Notes: generated by a model from the letters alone, not told the origin. Positions 1-5,282 are shown, counted from the stretch's first letter. The stretch is 5,355 nucleotides of DNA from JACQAI01 sp035507915 (GCA_035507915.1 DATJNS010000300.1:1-5355), one strand, 5' to 3'. Made by a program: numbers and translations.

Positions 1-195
1 CGGTCTTACCCAAGATCGCGAGGCCGTCCGAGCTGCCATCGTCGAACCTTGGTCGAATGGCCAGACCGAAGGCCAGATTACCAAGCTCAAACTCGTGAAG
101 CGGCAGATGTACGGTCGCGCCAATCTCGACCTGCTTCGCGCACGCCTCGTCGGCGCCGCTTGAGCCCGCCCATGCACCAAAAGTGAGTCAGAGCC
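1..195 (+). mobile_element. Right end of an ISL3-family insertion sequence (partial)
   Basis: This stretch holds the 3' end of an ISL3-type transposase gene, followed by a probable terminal inverted repeat at about 175-195. Read inward from the end, the repeat begins GGCTCTGACTCACTTTTGG; a GGCTCT start is common for ISL3 elements. The other end lies outside the window, so neither the matching repeat nor the target duplication can be checked. It lies directly against, and may have removed, the outer tip of the IS21 element that follows. The exact boundary (195 or 196) is inferred. Confidence 0.6.
2..163 (+). CDS. ISL3-family transposase, C-terminal 53 residues (5' end outside window)
   Basis: The open frame enters from the left edge and stops at TGA 161-163. 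It reads GLTQDREAVRAAIVEPW, then SNGQTEGQITKLKLVKRQMY, then GRANLDLLRARLVGAA. The SNGQTEGQ..KLVKRQMYGRA..DLLRAR block is the typical C-terminal part of ISL3 (IS204/IS1001/IS1096/IS1165) DDE transposases, and the Glu at codon 68-70 is the likely third catalytic acidic residue. The first two acidic residues would lie upstream, beyond the window. The enzyme would cut and join the ends of its own element. The protein end looks natural, followed 12 bases later by the presumed terminal repeat. Whether the rest of the gene is intact cannot be told. Confidence 0.85.
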   Translation, partial: GLTQDREAVRAAIVEPWSNGQTEGQITKLKLVKRQMYGRANLDLLRARLVGAA

Positions 196-209
196 CAAAT
201 TTGACCCCC
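194..209 (+). repeat. IS21 left-end terminal repeat (single copy)
   Basis: CCCAAATTTGACCCCC matches the inverted right-end repeat CCCAATATTGACCCCC at 14 of 16 positions. Its core CAAATTTG is a palindrome, as is CAATATTG in the right-end copies, which fits a site bound by the IstA transposase. No second copy is visible before istA, unlike the tandem pair at the right end. Confidence 0.7.
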
Positions 210-243
210 TCTGCCGTGCACTGGGCAGGCTGCCCGCTCTGGG

Positions 244-1764
244 ATGCGAGCGGGTGGTCGAGGGATGTTGGTCGTGGAGACGATCGGGCGGATCCGGCGT
301 GAGCACTTCGTCAAGGGCCGGACGATCAAGGAGATCGCGCGCGAGCTGAAGGTCTCGCGGAACACGGTGCGCAAGGTGCTGCGCTCGGGGTCGACGGCGT
401 TCGAGTACGCCCGGGAGGTCCAGCCGCAGCCGAAGCTCGGGGCGTGGCGGGCCGATCTCGACGGGATGCTGGCCGAGAACGAGGCGAAGGCCGCTCGCGA
501 ACAGCTGACGCTGATCCGGATCTTCGAGGCGCTGCGCGGTCGCGGGTACGAGGGCGGGTACGACGCCGTGCGTCGGTACGCGCGAGCGCGCCGCAAGCGG
601 CGCGGCCAGGTGACGGCGGATGCCTACGTGCCGCTGAGCTTCGCGGCGGGCGAGGCATTCCAGTTCGACTGGAGCCACGAGGTCGTGGTGCTGAACGGCG
701 TGACGAGCGTCATCAAGGTCGCACACGTCCGGCTGTGCCACAGCCGCATGCTGTTTGTGCGGGCGTACCCGCGCGAGAGCCAGGAGATGGTGTTCGACGC
801 GCACGACCGGGCGTTCGCGTTCTTCCGAGGCACCTGCTCGCGCGGCATCTACGACAACATGAAGACCGCGGTCGAGACGGTGTTCATCGGCAAGGACCGG
901 GCGTTCAACCGGCGCTTCCTGCAGATGTGCAGCCACTACCTGATCGAGCCAACGGCGTGCACCCCCGCAGCGGGCTGGGAGAAGGGCCAGGTCGAGAACC
1001 AGGTCGGCCTGGTGCGCGAGCGCTTCTTCACGCCGCGGCTGCGGTTCAAGAGCTACGACGAGATGAACGGCTGGCTGATCGACCAGTGCGTCGCCTACAC
1101 CAAGGCGCATCATCATCCCGAGCGCGCCGACGAGACGATCTGGTCGGCGTTCCAGGCCGAGCGACCGAGCCTGGTGCCCTATGCCGGACGGTTCGATGGC
1201 TTCCACGCCGTTCCGGCGTCGGTGTCCAAGACCTGCCTGGTGCGGTTCGACAACAACAAATACTCGGTGATGGCCAAGGCGCTCGGCCGCCCGGTCGAGG
1301 TCCACGCCTACGCCGACCGCATCGTGATCCGCCAGGACGGCGCGATCGTCGCCGAGCACGCGCGCAGCTACGGCCGCGGCCAGACGGTCTACGACCCGTG
1401 GCACTACGTCCCTGTGCTGGCGCGCAAGCCGGGCGCGCTGCGCAACGGCGCGCCGTTCAAGAACTGGGTCCTGCCTGGCGCGATCGAGCGGGTGCGCCGC
1501 AAGCTCGCTGCGGCCGACGACGGCGATCGCCAGATGGTCGAGATCCTCGGCGCGGTACTGACCGACGGCCTCACGGCGGTCGAGCTGGCCTGCGCCGAAG
1601 CGCTGCGCGGCGGGGTCCACTCCAGCGACGTCGTGATCAACATCCTGGCGCGCCGACGCGAGCCCGACGTCGCGGTCACCATCCTGACCCCCGAGGCGCT
1701 GCGCCTGCGTCATGAGCCGACCGCCGATTGCGCCCGCTACGACAGCCTCAGGAGGGCCGTGTGA
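244..1764 (+). CDS. istA: IS21-family transposase IstA
   Basis: DDE transposase that binds the IS21 ends and carries out strand transfer with help from the ATPase IstB. An N-terminal helix-turn-helix lies at about residues 27-49 (IKEIARELKVSRNTVRKVLR). The RNase H-like catalytic core follows, with D142 in FQFDWS, D204 in GIYDNMK and E251 in GQVENQVG as the likely acidic triad. A basic beta-rich C-terminal domain runs from about 320 to 400 (VRFDNNKYSV...). At 506 residues it has the usual family length and no frameshift. The start is uncertain: ATG 244 gives the longest frame, but ATG 265 (MLVVETIG...) has GGTGG seven bases upstream and begins where the clear similarity begins. The TGA overlaps the istB ATG by one base, so the pair is probably translationally coupled. 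The gene looks functional. Confidence 0.93.
   Translation: MRAGGRGMLVVETIGRIRREHFVKGRTIKEIARELKVSRNTVRKVLRSGSTAFEYAREVQPQPKLGAWRADLDGMLAENEAKAAREQLTLIRIFEALRGRGYEGGYDAVRRYARARRKRRGQVTADAYVPLSFAAGEAFQFDWSHEVVVLNGVTSVIKVAHVRLCHSRMLFVRAYPRESQEMVFDAHDRAFAFFRGTCSRGIYDNMKTAVETVFIGKDRAFNRRFLQMCSHYLIEPTACTPAAGWEKGQVENQVGLVRERFFTPRLRFKSYDEMNGWLIDQCVAYTKAHHHPERADETIWSAFQAERPSLVPYAGRFDGFHAVPASVSKTCLVRFDNNKYSVMAKALGRPVEVHAYADRIVIRQDGAIVAEHARSYGRGQTVYDPWHYVPVLARKPGALRNGAPFKNWVLPGAIERVRRKLAAADDGDRQMVEILGAVLTDGLTAVELACAEALRGGVHSSDVVINILARRREPDVAVTILTPEALRLRHEPTADCARYDSLRRAV
1751..1755 (+). promoter_or_regulatory. Shine-Dalgarno site for istB
   Basis: GGAGG lies at the end of istA, eight bases before the istB ATG at 1764. 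It fixes the istB start at MERQDIIEMM rather than the in-frame ATG at 1728 inside istA. Confidence 0.75.
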
Positions 1765-2099
1765 TGGAACGCCAGGACATCATCGAGATGATGCGCACCC
1801 TCAAGCTCGCCGGGATGCGCGCCGCCTTCGACGAGCTGGTCGCTACCGGAATCAAACGACAGCACTCGGCGGTGCAGATCATCGGCGACCTGCTGCAGGC
1901 CGAGATCGCCGAGAAGCAGGCACGCTCGATCAAGTATCAGATCGCCATCGCCCGGTTGCCGCTCGCCAAGGAACTGGCCGACTTCGACTTCGCCGACACG
2001 CCGATCAACGAGGCGCTGGTTCGCGATCTCGCCACCGGCGCCTTCCTCCAGCAGCAGCGCAACACGGTGCTGGTCGGCGGCACCGATCCTGCTTCATAA
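1764..2099 (+). pseudogene. istB: istB 5' part, disrupted in the Walker A codons
   Basis: IstB is the AAA+ ATPase helper that loads IstA onto target DNA. This part encodes the N-terminal helical domain (MERQDIIEMMRTLKLAGMRA...) and the start of the P-loop, LVGGT (residues 103-107). It then runs into cassette sequence, adds DPAS and stops at TAA 2097-2099, giving a 111-residue product without an ATPase domain. True istB sequence ends at 2081-2085. The break is exact: joining 2081 to 4679 restores GGTGTGKSH in frame and gives a 243-residue protein of normal IstB length. The truncated product cannot bind ATP, though it could still fold as an N-terminal domain. Confidence 0.92.
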
Positions 2100-2101
2100 T
2101 G
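2064..2101. other. Left attachment junction of the cassette (attL-like)
   Basis: istB sequence (to 2085) meets the cassette end. The shared tetranucleotide ACCG lies at 2082-2085 and the cassette arm CGATCCTGCTTCATAATG at 2084-2101. The inverse complement of this arm, CATTATGAAGCAGGATCG, matches the arm at the other cassette end (4661-4678) at 13 of 18 positions, placing the symmetry centre on AC at 2082-2083. A two-base central core is the known arrangement for serine integrases. The call is inferred from the sequence; the left/right naming is arbitrary. Confidence 0.7.
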
Positions 2102-2106
2102 CCCAT
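2082..2106 (-). other. Displaced 5' end of the DUF5372-like gene
   Basis: On the minus strand the recombinase stop TAA (2121-2119) overlaps a Shine-Dalgarno-like AGGTGAT (2119-2113). Six bases later comes ATG at 2106, reading MGIMKQDR up to the ACCG junction. In the integrated form this frame continues into antisense istB and ends after about 33 codons. If the cassette ends are joined, it continues without a stop into the DUF5372-like frame (SKQRHTARCPAFEVRVCYPF...), giving a 172-residue protein. The sequence supports this directly; that the circle exists and uses this start is inferred. Confidence 0.6.
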
Positions 2107-2118
2107 CTCGCCATCACC

Positions 2119-4188
2119 TTATAAATCCAGAATATTTTGCCGCGCGTCTCCAGACGGCGGCCGCCGCTGACGCCGGGCGTCGGCAGCCTGCGTCACCTCT
2201 ACCTGCTGGAGGTCGACTGCGCGGATCACCCAAGGAGCGCCTTTGCTGTGCTGGATAGCGGGCAAGATCTTGTCCGCGATGAGGCGCCGCACCGTCGCCT
2301 CGCTCACATTGAGAACCTTGGCGGCTTCGTCGAGGGTGAGTTCGCCGCGCTTCTCACGCTCGCCCTCGCGATACGGCTCGATGCCATGATAGTTGCGCAG
2401 CGTGCATACGCGAGAGCGGGTCCAGCCGTTGCCGCGCCCGGTGGCCTTGCCGGCGCGGTTGAGGATGGATGCGATCGCCTTGTCGGGGAGTTGCCGCGCG
2501 AGCGTCCTGACGAGCTCGACCACGCTGGCGTCGGTGGTCCAGCGGTGGCAGCCGGCGCGGTTCTTGCGCACGCGAAGCCGCGTGTGGTCACCGCCGGCCC
2601 ACCGGACGACCATGTCGAGCGCGGCATCCTCGACTCGCACGATTATCTCCTCGATCAGCGTGCGGATGATTCGCTTGCGGGTCGCCGGCGTGGCACCTGG
2701 GCTGTGCCAGGCCTGCTCAACATCCTCGCCGAGTGCCAGCAGGCGTTCACGCTCGGTCTCCGTCAGCGCCGCATGGCCGGAGGCTGCGAGCGCGTCACGC
2801 TCGCCCTCCAGCGCCCGTACCGCAAGAAGCCGCTCGTTCCACCGTTGCTCCAGCTCGGCGGCGACGAGCCTGTTGTCTGGATCGACGGCGTCGTACTGCC
2901 GGCGAGCCCGGCCGGCCTCGTAGCGCGCCTGGTCGATGGCGAGCTCCAGCTGACGAAGCTTGTCGGCATTCTCGGCGTGCCGCGCCTCCATGGCGCCGAT
3001 CGCCGCCTCGATCCCCAGCGGCTGAAGCCGATCGATCACTTCGGCACCCACCGCGCGGTCGACCCGCATGCCGCCGAACGAGATGCACCGGTCCCCGCCG
3101 TGATTGAAGTAGCTGCCACGGCAATGGTACCGGCCGGTATTGCCATCGGTGCCGCTGTAGGCGACATGCAGCTTGCGGCCGCAATGTCCACAGCGCAGCA
3201 GGCCGGCGAGCAACGCCTCCCCGCGCCGGACCGAGCCACGCCCAAGAAAGCTCTGCCCATTGGCGTTGTCGCTGATCAGCTGCTGGTTCCTCTCAAACTC
3301 CTCCCAGCCAATGTATCCCTCGTGGTGGTCCCGGATCAAAACCTCCCACGCGCTGCGGTCCTTGCGGTGGCCGCGCACGATCCGTTTGCGGCCATTCTCG
3401 ATCGTAGTCCGAGTTCCAGTGCGCCCGAAGGCGTAGGCGCCGGCGTAAATCGGATTGGTCAGCAGATGGTGCAAGGTGCCGTAGACCGGCAGCTTCCAGA
3501 CGATCTTGCGGCCGTCTGGACCGTACTCGGTCGCTGGCAAGGGCAGGCGCTGCTGGCGCATCCAGAGATGAACCTGCCGGACCGTCTGCAGCTCGGCGAA
3601 CTTGCTGAACACCAGCGCGATCGCCTCCTGGACGCGGCGATCGGGATCCTTCTCGATCCGATCGTGCGACGTCTTCAGGTAACCCACCGCCACGGTGAGG
3701 AACAGCTCGCCGCGACGGGCCTTCTGTCTTAGTGCCTCGAGCGAGCGCTGCCGGAACAGCGACAGCTCCATCTCGCTCATCGTGCCCTTCATCCCGAGCA
3801 GGAGACGGTCGTTGGGATGCCTCGGATCGTAGACGCCATCCTCGTCCACGATCAGCGTGCCGACCAGGCCGCAGAACTCGAGCAACGTATGCCAGTCTCG
3901 CCCATTGCGGGCGAGCCGCGATGCTTCGATCGAGACCACGGCGCCGACGGACCCCTCGCAGATTGCGGCGAGCAGCTTCTCGAAGCCTGGCCGGGCGACT
4001 CCCGAGCCGGAGCGGCCAAGATCGTCGTCGATCACTTCGACGGCGGACCAGCCCAGCGTGCGGGCGCGCTCTGCGAGCCCGTACTGACGCCGCCGGCTCT
4101 CATGATTGTTGAGGAGCTGGTCCTGCGTCGACTGCCGAACGTAGACGAACGCACGGCGCGCGAGGTGCTCAGGGGTGATCTTCGTCAT
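2119..4188 (-). CDS. Large serine recombinase with zinc ribbon and C-terminal HTH
   Basis: This site-specific DNA recombinase of the large serine family is probably the enzyme that integrates and excises the cassette. The start MTKITPEHL at 4188 is preferred because GGAGG lies six bases upstream; the frame stays open to 4242. The resolvase domain is at about residues 12-160, with the nucleophile S20 in YVRQSTQDQ, arginines R91 and R94 in EASRLARNG, and the long helix GTMSEMELSLFRQR. The recombinase domain is at about 165-320 (KLPVYGTLHHLLTNPIYAG). The zinc ribbon uses C333, C336, C356 and C368, and a coiled coil spans about 395-470, the region that sets direction in characterised relatives. 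A tail at 617-660 (LTLDEAAKVLNVSEATVRRL) resembles excisionase-type HTH domains. All key residues are present, so it is probably active. It overlaps the upstream frame at ATGA. Confidence 0.93.
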   Translation of the reverse strand: MTKITPEHLARRAFVYVRQSTQDQLLNNHESRRRQYGLAERARTLGWSAVEVIDDDLGRSGSGVARPGFEKLLAAICEGSVGAVVSIEASRLARNGRDWHTLLEFCGLVGTLIVDEDGVYDPRHPNDRLLLGMKGTMSEMELSLFRQRSLEALRQKARRGELFLTVAVGYLKTSHDRIEKDPDRRVQEAIALVFSKFAELQTVRQVHLWMRQQRLPLPATEYGPDGRKIVWKLPVYGTLHHLLTNPIYAGAYAFGRTGTRTTIENGRKRIVRGHRKDRSAWEVLIRDHHEGYIGWEEFERNQQLISDNANGQSFLGRGSVRRGEALLAGLLRCGHCGRKLHVAYSGTDGNTGRYHCRGSYFNHGGDRCISFGGMRVDRAVGAEVIDRLQPLGIEAAIGAMEARHAENADKLRQLELAIDQARYEAGRARRQYDAVDPDNRLVAAELEQRWNERLLAVRALEGERDALAASGHAALTETERERLLALGEDVEQAWHSPGATPATRKRIIRTLIEEIIVRVEDAALDMVVRWAGGDHTRLRVRKNRAGCHRWTTDASVVELVRTLARQLPDKAIASILNRAGKATGRGNGWTRSRVCTLRNYHGIEPYREGEREKRGELTLDEAAKVLNVSEATVRRLIADKILPAIQHSKGAPWVIRAVDLQQVEVTQAADARRQRRPPSGDARQNILDL

Positions 4189-4366
4189 CGCCGCCCTCCA
4201 CCCCGCCGCGGTCGGACACGTTGTTTGCATTCGGCATCGCACGGGCCGCTTCCGTCAGCAGTGTTTGGAGCAACTGAGCCAGCTTGGTTCGCAGCTCCGG
4301 CCGAAGCCATGTCCCCGCCAACGATCGCTCGAATAGGTCCCGCTGTCTGCGGCGCGCTCTGCCCAT
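4169..4366 (-). CDS. Small recombinase-associated protein, 65 aa
   Basis: The frame starts at ATG 4366 (MGRARRRQRDLFERSLAG) with GGAGG nine bases upstream, and its TGA at 4169-4171 lies inside the recombinase gene (20-base overlap). The protein has a basic N-terminus, a likely helical middle (RTKLAQLLQTLLTEAARA) and an acidic tail (GGDDEDHP). No enzyme motif, membrane segment or signal peptide is seen. It overlaps the last 182 bases of the DUF5372-like frame in another phase. Here the 65-residue frame has the more coding-like bias (about 74% G or C at third positions against roughly half for the other), so it is probably real. Small proteins of this style sit before related recombinases, as I recall from the family. 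A role as recombination accessory or directionality factor is a guess from position only. Confidence 0.65.
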   Translation of the reverse strand: MGRARRRQRDLFERSLAGTWLRPELRTKLAQLLQTLLTEAARAMPNANNVSDRGGVEGGDDEDHP

Positions 4367-4742
4367 GGACGGCTCCCTCCTGAAGGGGAAAATCCCCTTC
4401 GCATGAGGCCATGAGCGCATCGACCAGCGCGCGCAGATCCCTAAGCCGCTCGACCGGCAGCCGCGGACATGCGACAAACATCGGAGTTGGACGACTTGAT
4501 TCCGTCATCCATGCCGGAAGCAGCGCCAGCGTCCGGTCGGGTTGCCGGACAACGAAGTGATCGGCTCCGGCGTGACGCTTCGATCCAATTACCTCGACCG
4601 TCTCGCCCGCGCGCGGATGGAACGGGTAGCAAACCCGAACCTCAAACGCCGGACACCGGGCAGTATGACGCTGCTTCGACCGGCACGGGCAAGAGCCATC
4701 TCGCCGTGGCGATCGCTCGGAGCTGTATCCGCGGCGGCGCAC
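4185..4742 (-). CDS. DUF5372-like hypothetical protein, native start lost by integration
   Basis: The recognisable part runs from about 4637 (RVCYPFHPRAGETVEV) through RTLALLPAWMTE and CPRLPVERLRDLRALVDALM. This resembles small DUF5372-type proteins encoded beside recombinases; the family name is from memory and the function is unknown. It stops at TGA 4185-4187, overlapping the recombinase ATG (ATGA). Between the cassette edge (4678) and the conserved part there is no ATG, GTG or TTG in frame. The only start given here, GTG 4742, lies in antisense istB, with GGAAG about seven bases upstream, and would add 21 foreign residues. In the joined circle the frame instead begins at ATG 2106 with a strong ribosome site. 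The last 60 codons overlap the 65-residue gene and have weaker coding bias, so the C-terminus may be a low-constraint tail. Confidence 0.6.
   Translation of the reverse strand: MRRRGYSSERSPRRDGSCPCRSKQRHTARCPAFEVRVCYPFHPRAGETVEVIGSKRHAGADHFVVRQPDRTLALLPAWMTESSRPTPMFVACPRLPVERLRDLRALVDALMASCEGDFPLQEGAVHGQSAPQTAGPIRAIVGGDMASAGAANQAGSVAPNTADGSGPCDAECKQRVRPRRGGGRR
4195..4199 (-). promoter_or_regulatory. Shine-Dalgarno site for the serine recombinase
   Basis: The minus strand reads GGAGG six bases before ATG 4188. This supports MTKITPEHL as the true N-terminus instead of the in-frame ATG 18 codons upstream. Confidence 0.75.
4376..4400 (-). promoter_or_regulatory. Hairpin abutting the ribosome site of the small gene
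   Basis: On the minus strand GAAGGGGA (4400-4393) and TCCCCTTC (4389-4382) form a perfect 8-bp stem with a 3-base TTT loop. Directly after it comes AGGAGG (4381-4376), nine bases before ATG 4366. The hairpin lies inside the upstream DUF5372-like reading frame, so translating ribosomes would melt it. This could couple or dampen translation of the 65-residue protein. Structure is seen; regulation is inferred. Confidence 0.45.
4661..4698. other. Right attachment junction of the cassette (attR-like)
   Basis: The cassette arm CAGTATGACGCTGCTTCG (4661-4678) is followed by the shared ACCG (4679-4682), and istB resumes with GGCACGGGCAAGAGC. The arm is an imperfect inverted repeat (13/18) of the arm at 2084-2101, centred on AC. 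Rejoining the istB halves gives the attB-like site ...GGTCGGCGGC-AC-CGGCACGGGC..., which is far less symmetric than the reconstructed attP. Confidence 0.7.
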
Positions 4743-5092
4743 GCGGCCGCTTCCATACCGCCGTCGACCTGGTCAACCGGCTCGAGGCCGAGGCCCGTGC
4801 CGGACGCCAGAGCCGCATCGCCGATCGGCTCGCACGGCTCGACTTCCTCGTGCTCGACGAGCTCGGCTACCTGCCGTTCGCCCAGTCCGGCGGCCAGCTG
4901 CTGTTCCATCTCGTCAGCCGCCTCTACGAGCGCACTTCGATCATCGTCACCACCAACCTGACCTTCGCCGAGTGGCCCTCGGTGTTCGGCGACCCCAAGA
5001 TGACCACCGCGCTGCTCGACCGCCTGACCCATCACTGCGACATCATCGAGACCGGCAACGAGTCCTGGCGCTTCAAAAACCGCGCTGCCTGA
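4679..5092 (+). pseudogene. istB: istB 3' part, ATPase domain from the P-loop onward
   Basis: This is the remainder of the IS21 helper ATPase: the rest of Walker A (TGTGKSHL, residues 107-114 of the restored protein), Walker B LVLDELGY with D166 and E167, the sensor-type SIIVTTNLTF, and the usual IstB ending TGNESWRFKNRAA before TGA 5090-5092. It is in frame with the 5' part once 2082-4678 is removed. It has no native start or ribosome site here. An open frame reaches back to ATG 4469 in antisense cassette DNA and could only give a 207-residue hybrid. There are no other lesions, so excision alone should restore the gene. Confidence 0.92.
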
Positions 5093-5146
5093 ACCCCCTC
5101 CCCGGACCCCACCCCCGGGCTCGCCCAGGTGGGTGCACAGCGCCTC

Positions 5147-5197
5147 CCCGCGCGCGACGCCGCGTCGCTCGTGAGGGCACGCCGCGTCGCGCGCGGG
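5147..5197. repeat. 14-bp perfect inverted repeat after istB
   Basis: CCCGCGCGCGACGC (5147-5160) and GCGTCGCGCGCGGG (5184-5197) are exact inverted copies around a 23-base loop, 54 bases after the istB stop and before the IS end. Transcripts would form a very stable GC stem. There is no T-rich tract on either side, so it does not fit a standard intrinsic terminator, although it may slow polymerase or protect the 3' end. Confidence 0.6.
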
Positions 5198-5230
5198 TCC
5201 CCTCCATGCACTACCTGGACGACCCCATCA

Positions 5231-5277
5231 GGGGGTCAATATTGGACGCCGATCGGGGGTCAATATTGGGCGCCGAT
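5231..5277. repeat. IS21 right-end tandem terminal repeats
   Basis: Two 23-base copies lie at 5231-5253 (GGGGGTCAATATTGGACGCC + GAT) and 5255-5277. They differ at one position, have a 24-base period, and are inverted relative to the left-end copy. The palindrome CAATATTG is at 5237-5244 and 5261-5268. IS21 elements are known to carry multiple terminal repeats that IstA binds. The tip TTGACA (5277-5282) matches a sigma-70 -35 box pointing outward, as known for IS21 right ends, where a tandem junction can form a promoter. No good -10 box follows at 16-18 bases in this flank. Confidence 0.8.
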
Positions 5278-5282
5278 TGACA

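Larger units (their letters stand above)
2082..4678 (-). mobile_element. 2,597-bp serine-recombinase cassette inserted in istB
   Basis: The boundaries come from rejoining istB. The left flank matches the expected istB sequence through ACCG at 2082-2085 and the right flank resumes with ACCG at 4679-4682, so the position is ambiguous by four bases and there is no longer target duplication. This fits conservative site-specific recombination by the encoded large serine recombinase. All genes lie on the minus strand: DUF5372-like, 65-residue small protein, recombinase. Beyond these there is only about 37 bp at the recombinase end, so no resistance or metabolic cargo is present. Recombinases with small partner genes of this type are known in other genomes; that they define this specific cassette is inferred. 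Confidence 0.85.
194..5282 (+). mobile_element. IS21-family insertion sequence, interrupted by a serine-recombinase cassette
   Basis: The element has the IS21 layout: istA then istB on one strand, with terminal repeats at both ends. The left end carries CCCAAATTTGACCCCC at 194-209. The right end, read inward from 5282, is TGTCAATCGGCGCCC followed by AATATTGACCCCC, starting with the TG typical of IS21 tips. Without the cassette the element would be about 2.5 kb, the normal size. The left tip is unclear: TG at 184 could be it, but bases 175-195 also look like the ISL3 end, so the outermost bases may be lost. Target duplications cannot be tested because the left flank is another IS. With istB broken, the copy should not transpose by itself unless IstB is supplied from elsewhere or the cassette leaves. 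Confidence 0.85.

Noticed and set aside
223..235. Small hairpin GGGCA-GGC-TGCCC before istA
   Set aside because: The stem is only five bases with a three-base loop, no T-tract follows, and chance occurrence in GC-rich DNA is likely.
444..1715. A 423-codon open frame within istA in another phase
   Set aside because: The translation is rich in Arg, Gly and Pro with no motif, typical of an alternate frame in GC-rich DNA, and istA is clearly the real gene.
1712..2170. A 152-codon frame spanning the istA/istB junction and the left cassette edge
   Set aside because: It overlaps istB in the wrong phase, crosses the insertion junction, and has low-complexity Arg-rich content.
2137..3732. A 531-codon open frame on the plus strand opposite the recombinase
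   Set aside because: It lies wholly antisense to a recombinase with intact catalytic and zinc-binding residues. Its translation has no recognisable domain, and long antisense frames are common in GC-rich genes.
2082..4682. The shared ACCG as a transposase-made 4-bp target duplication
   Set aside because: The cassette encodes no DDE transposase. The ends are symmetric arms around a dinucleotide and the enzyme is a serine recombinase, so shared core sequence is the simpler explanation.
5231..5277. The two tandem repeats as a CRISPR or iteron array
   Set aside because: There are only two copies with no real spacer, and they are inverted relative to a left-end copy, which identifies them as IS21 terminal repeats.
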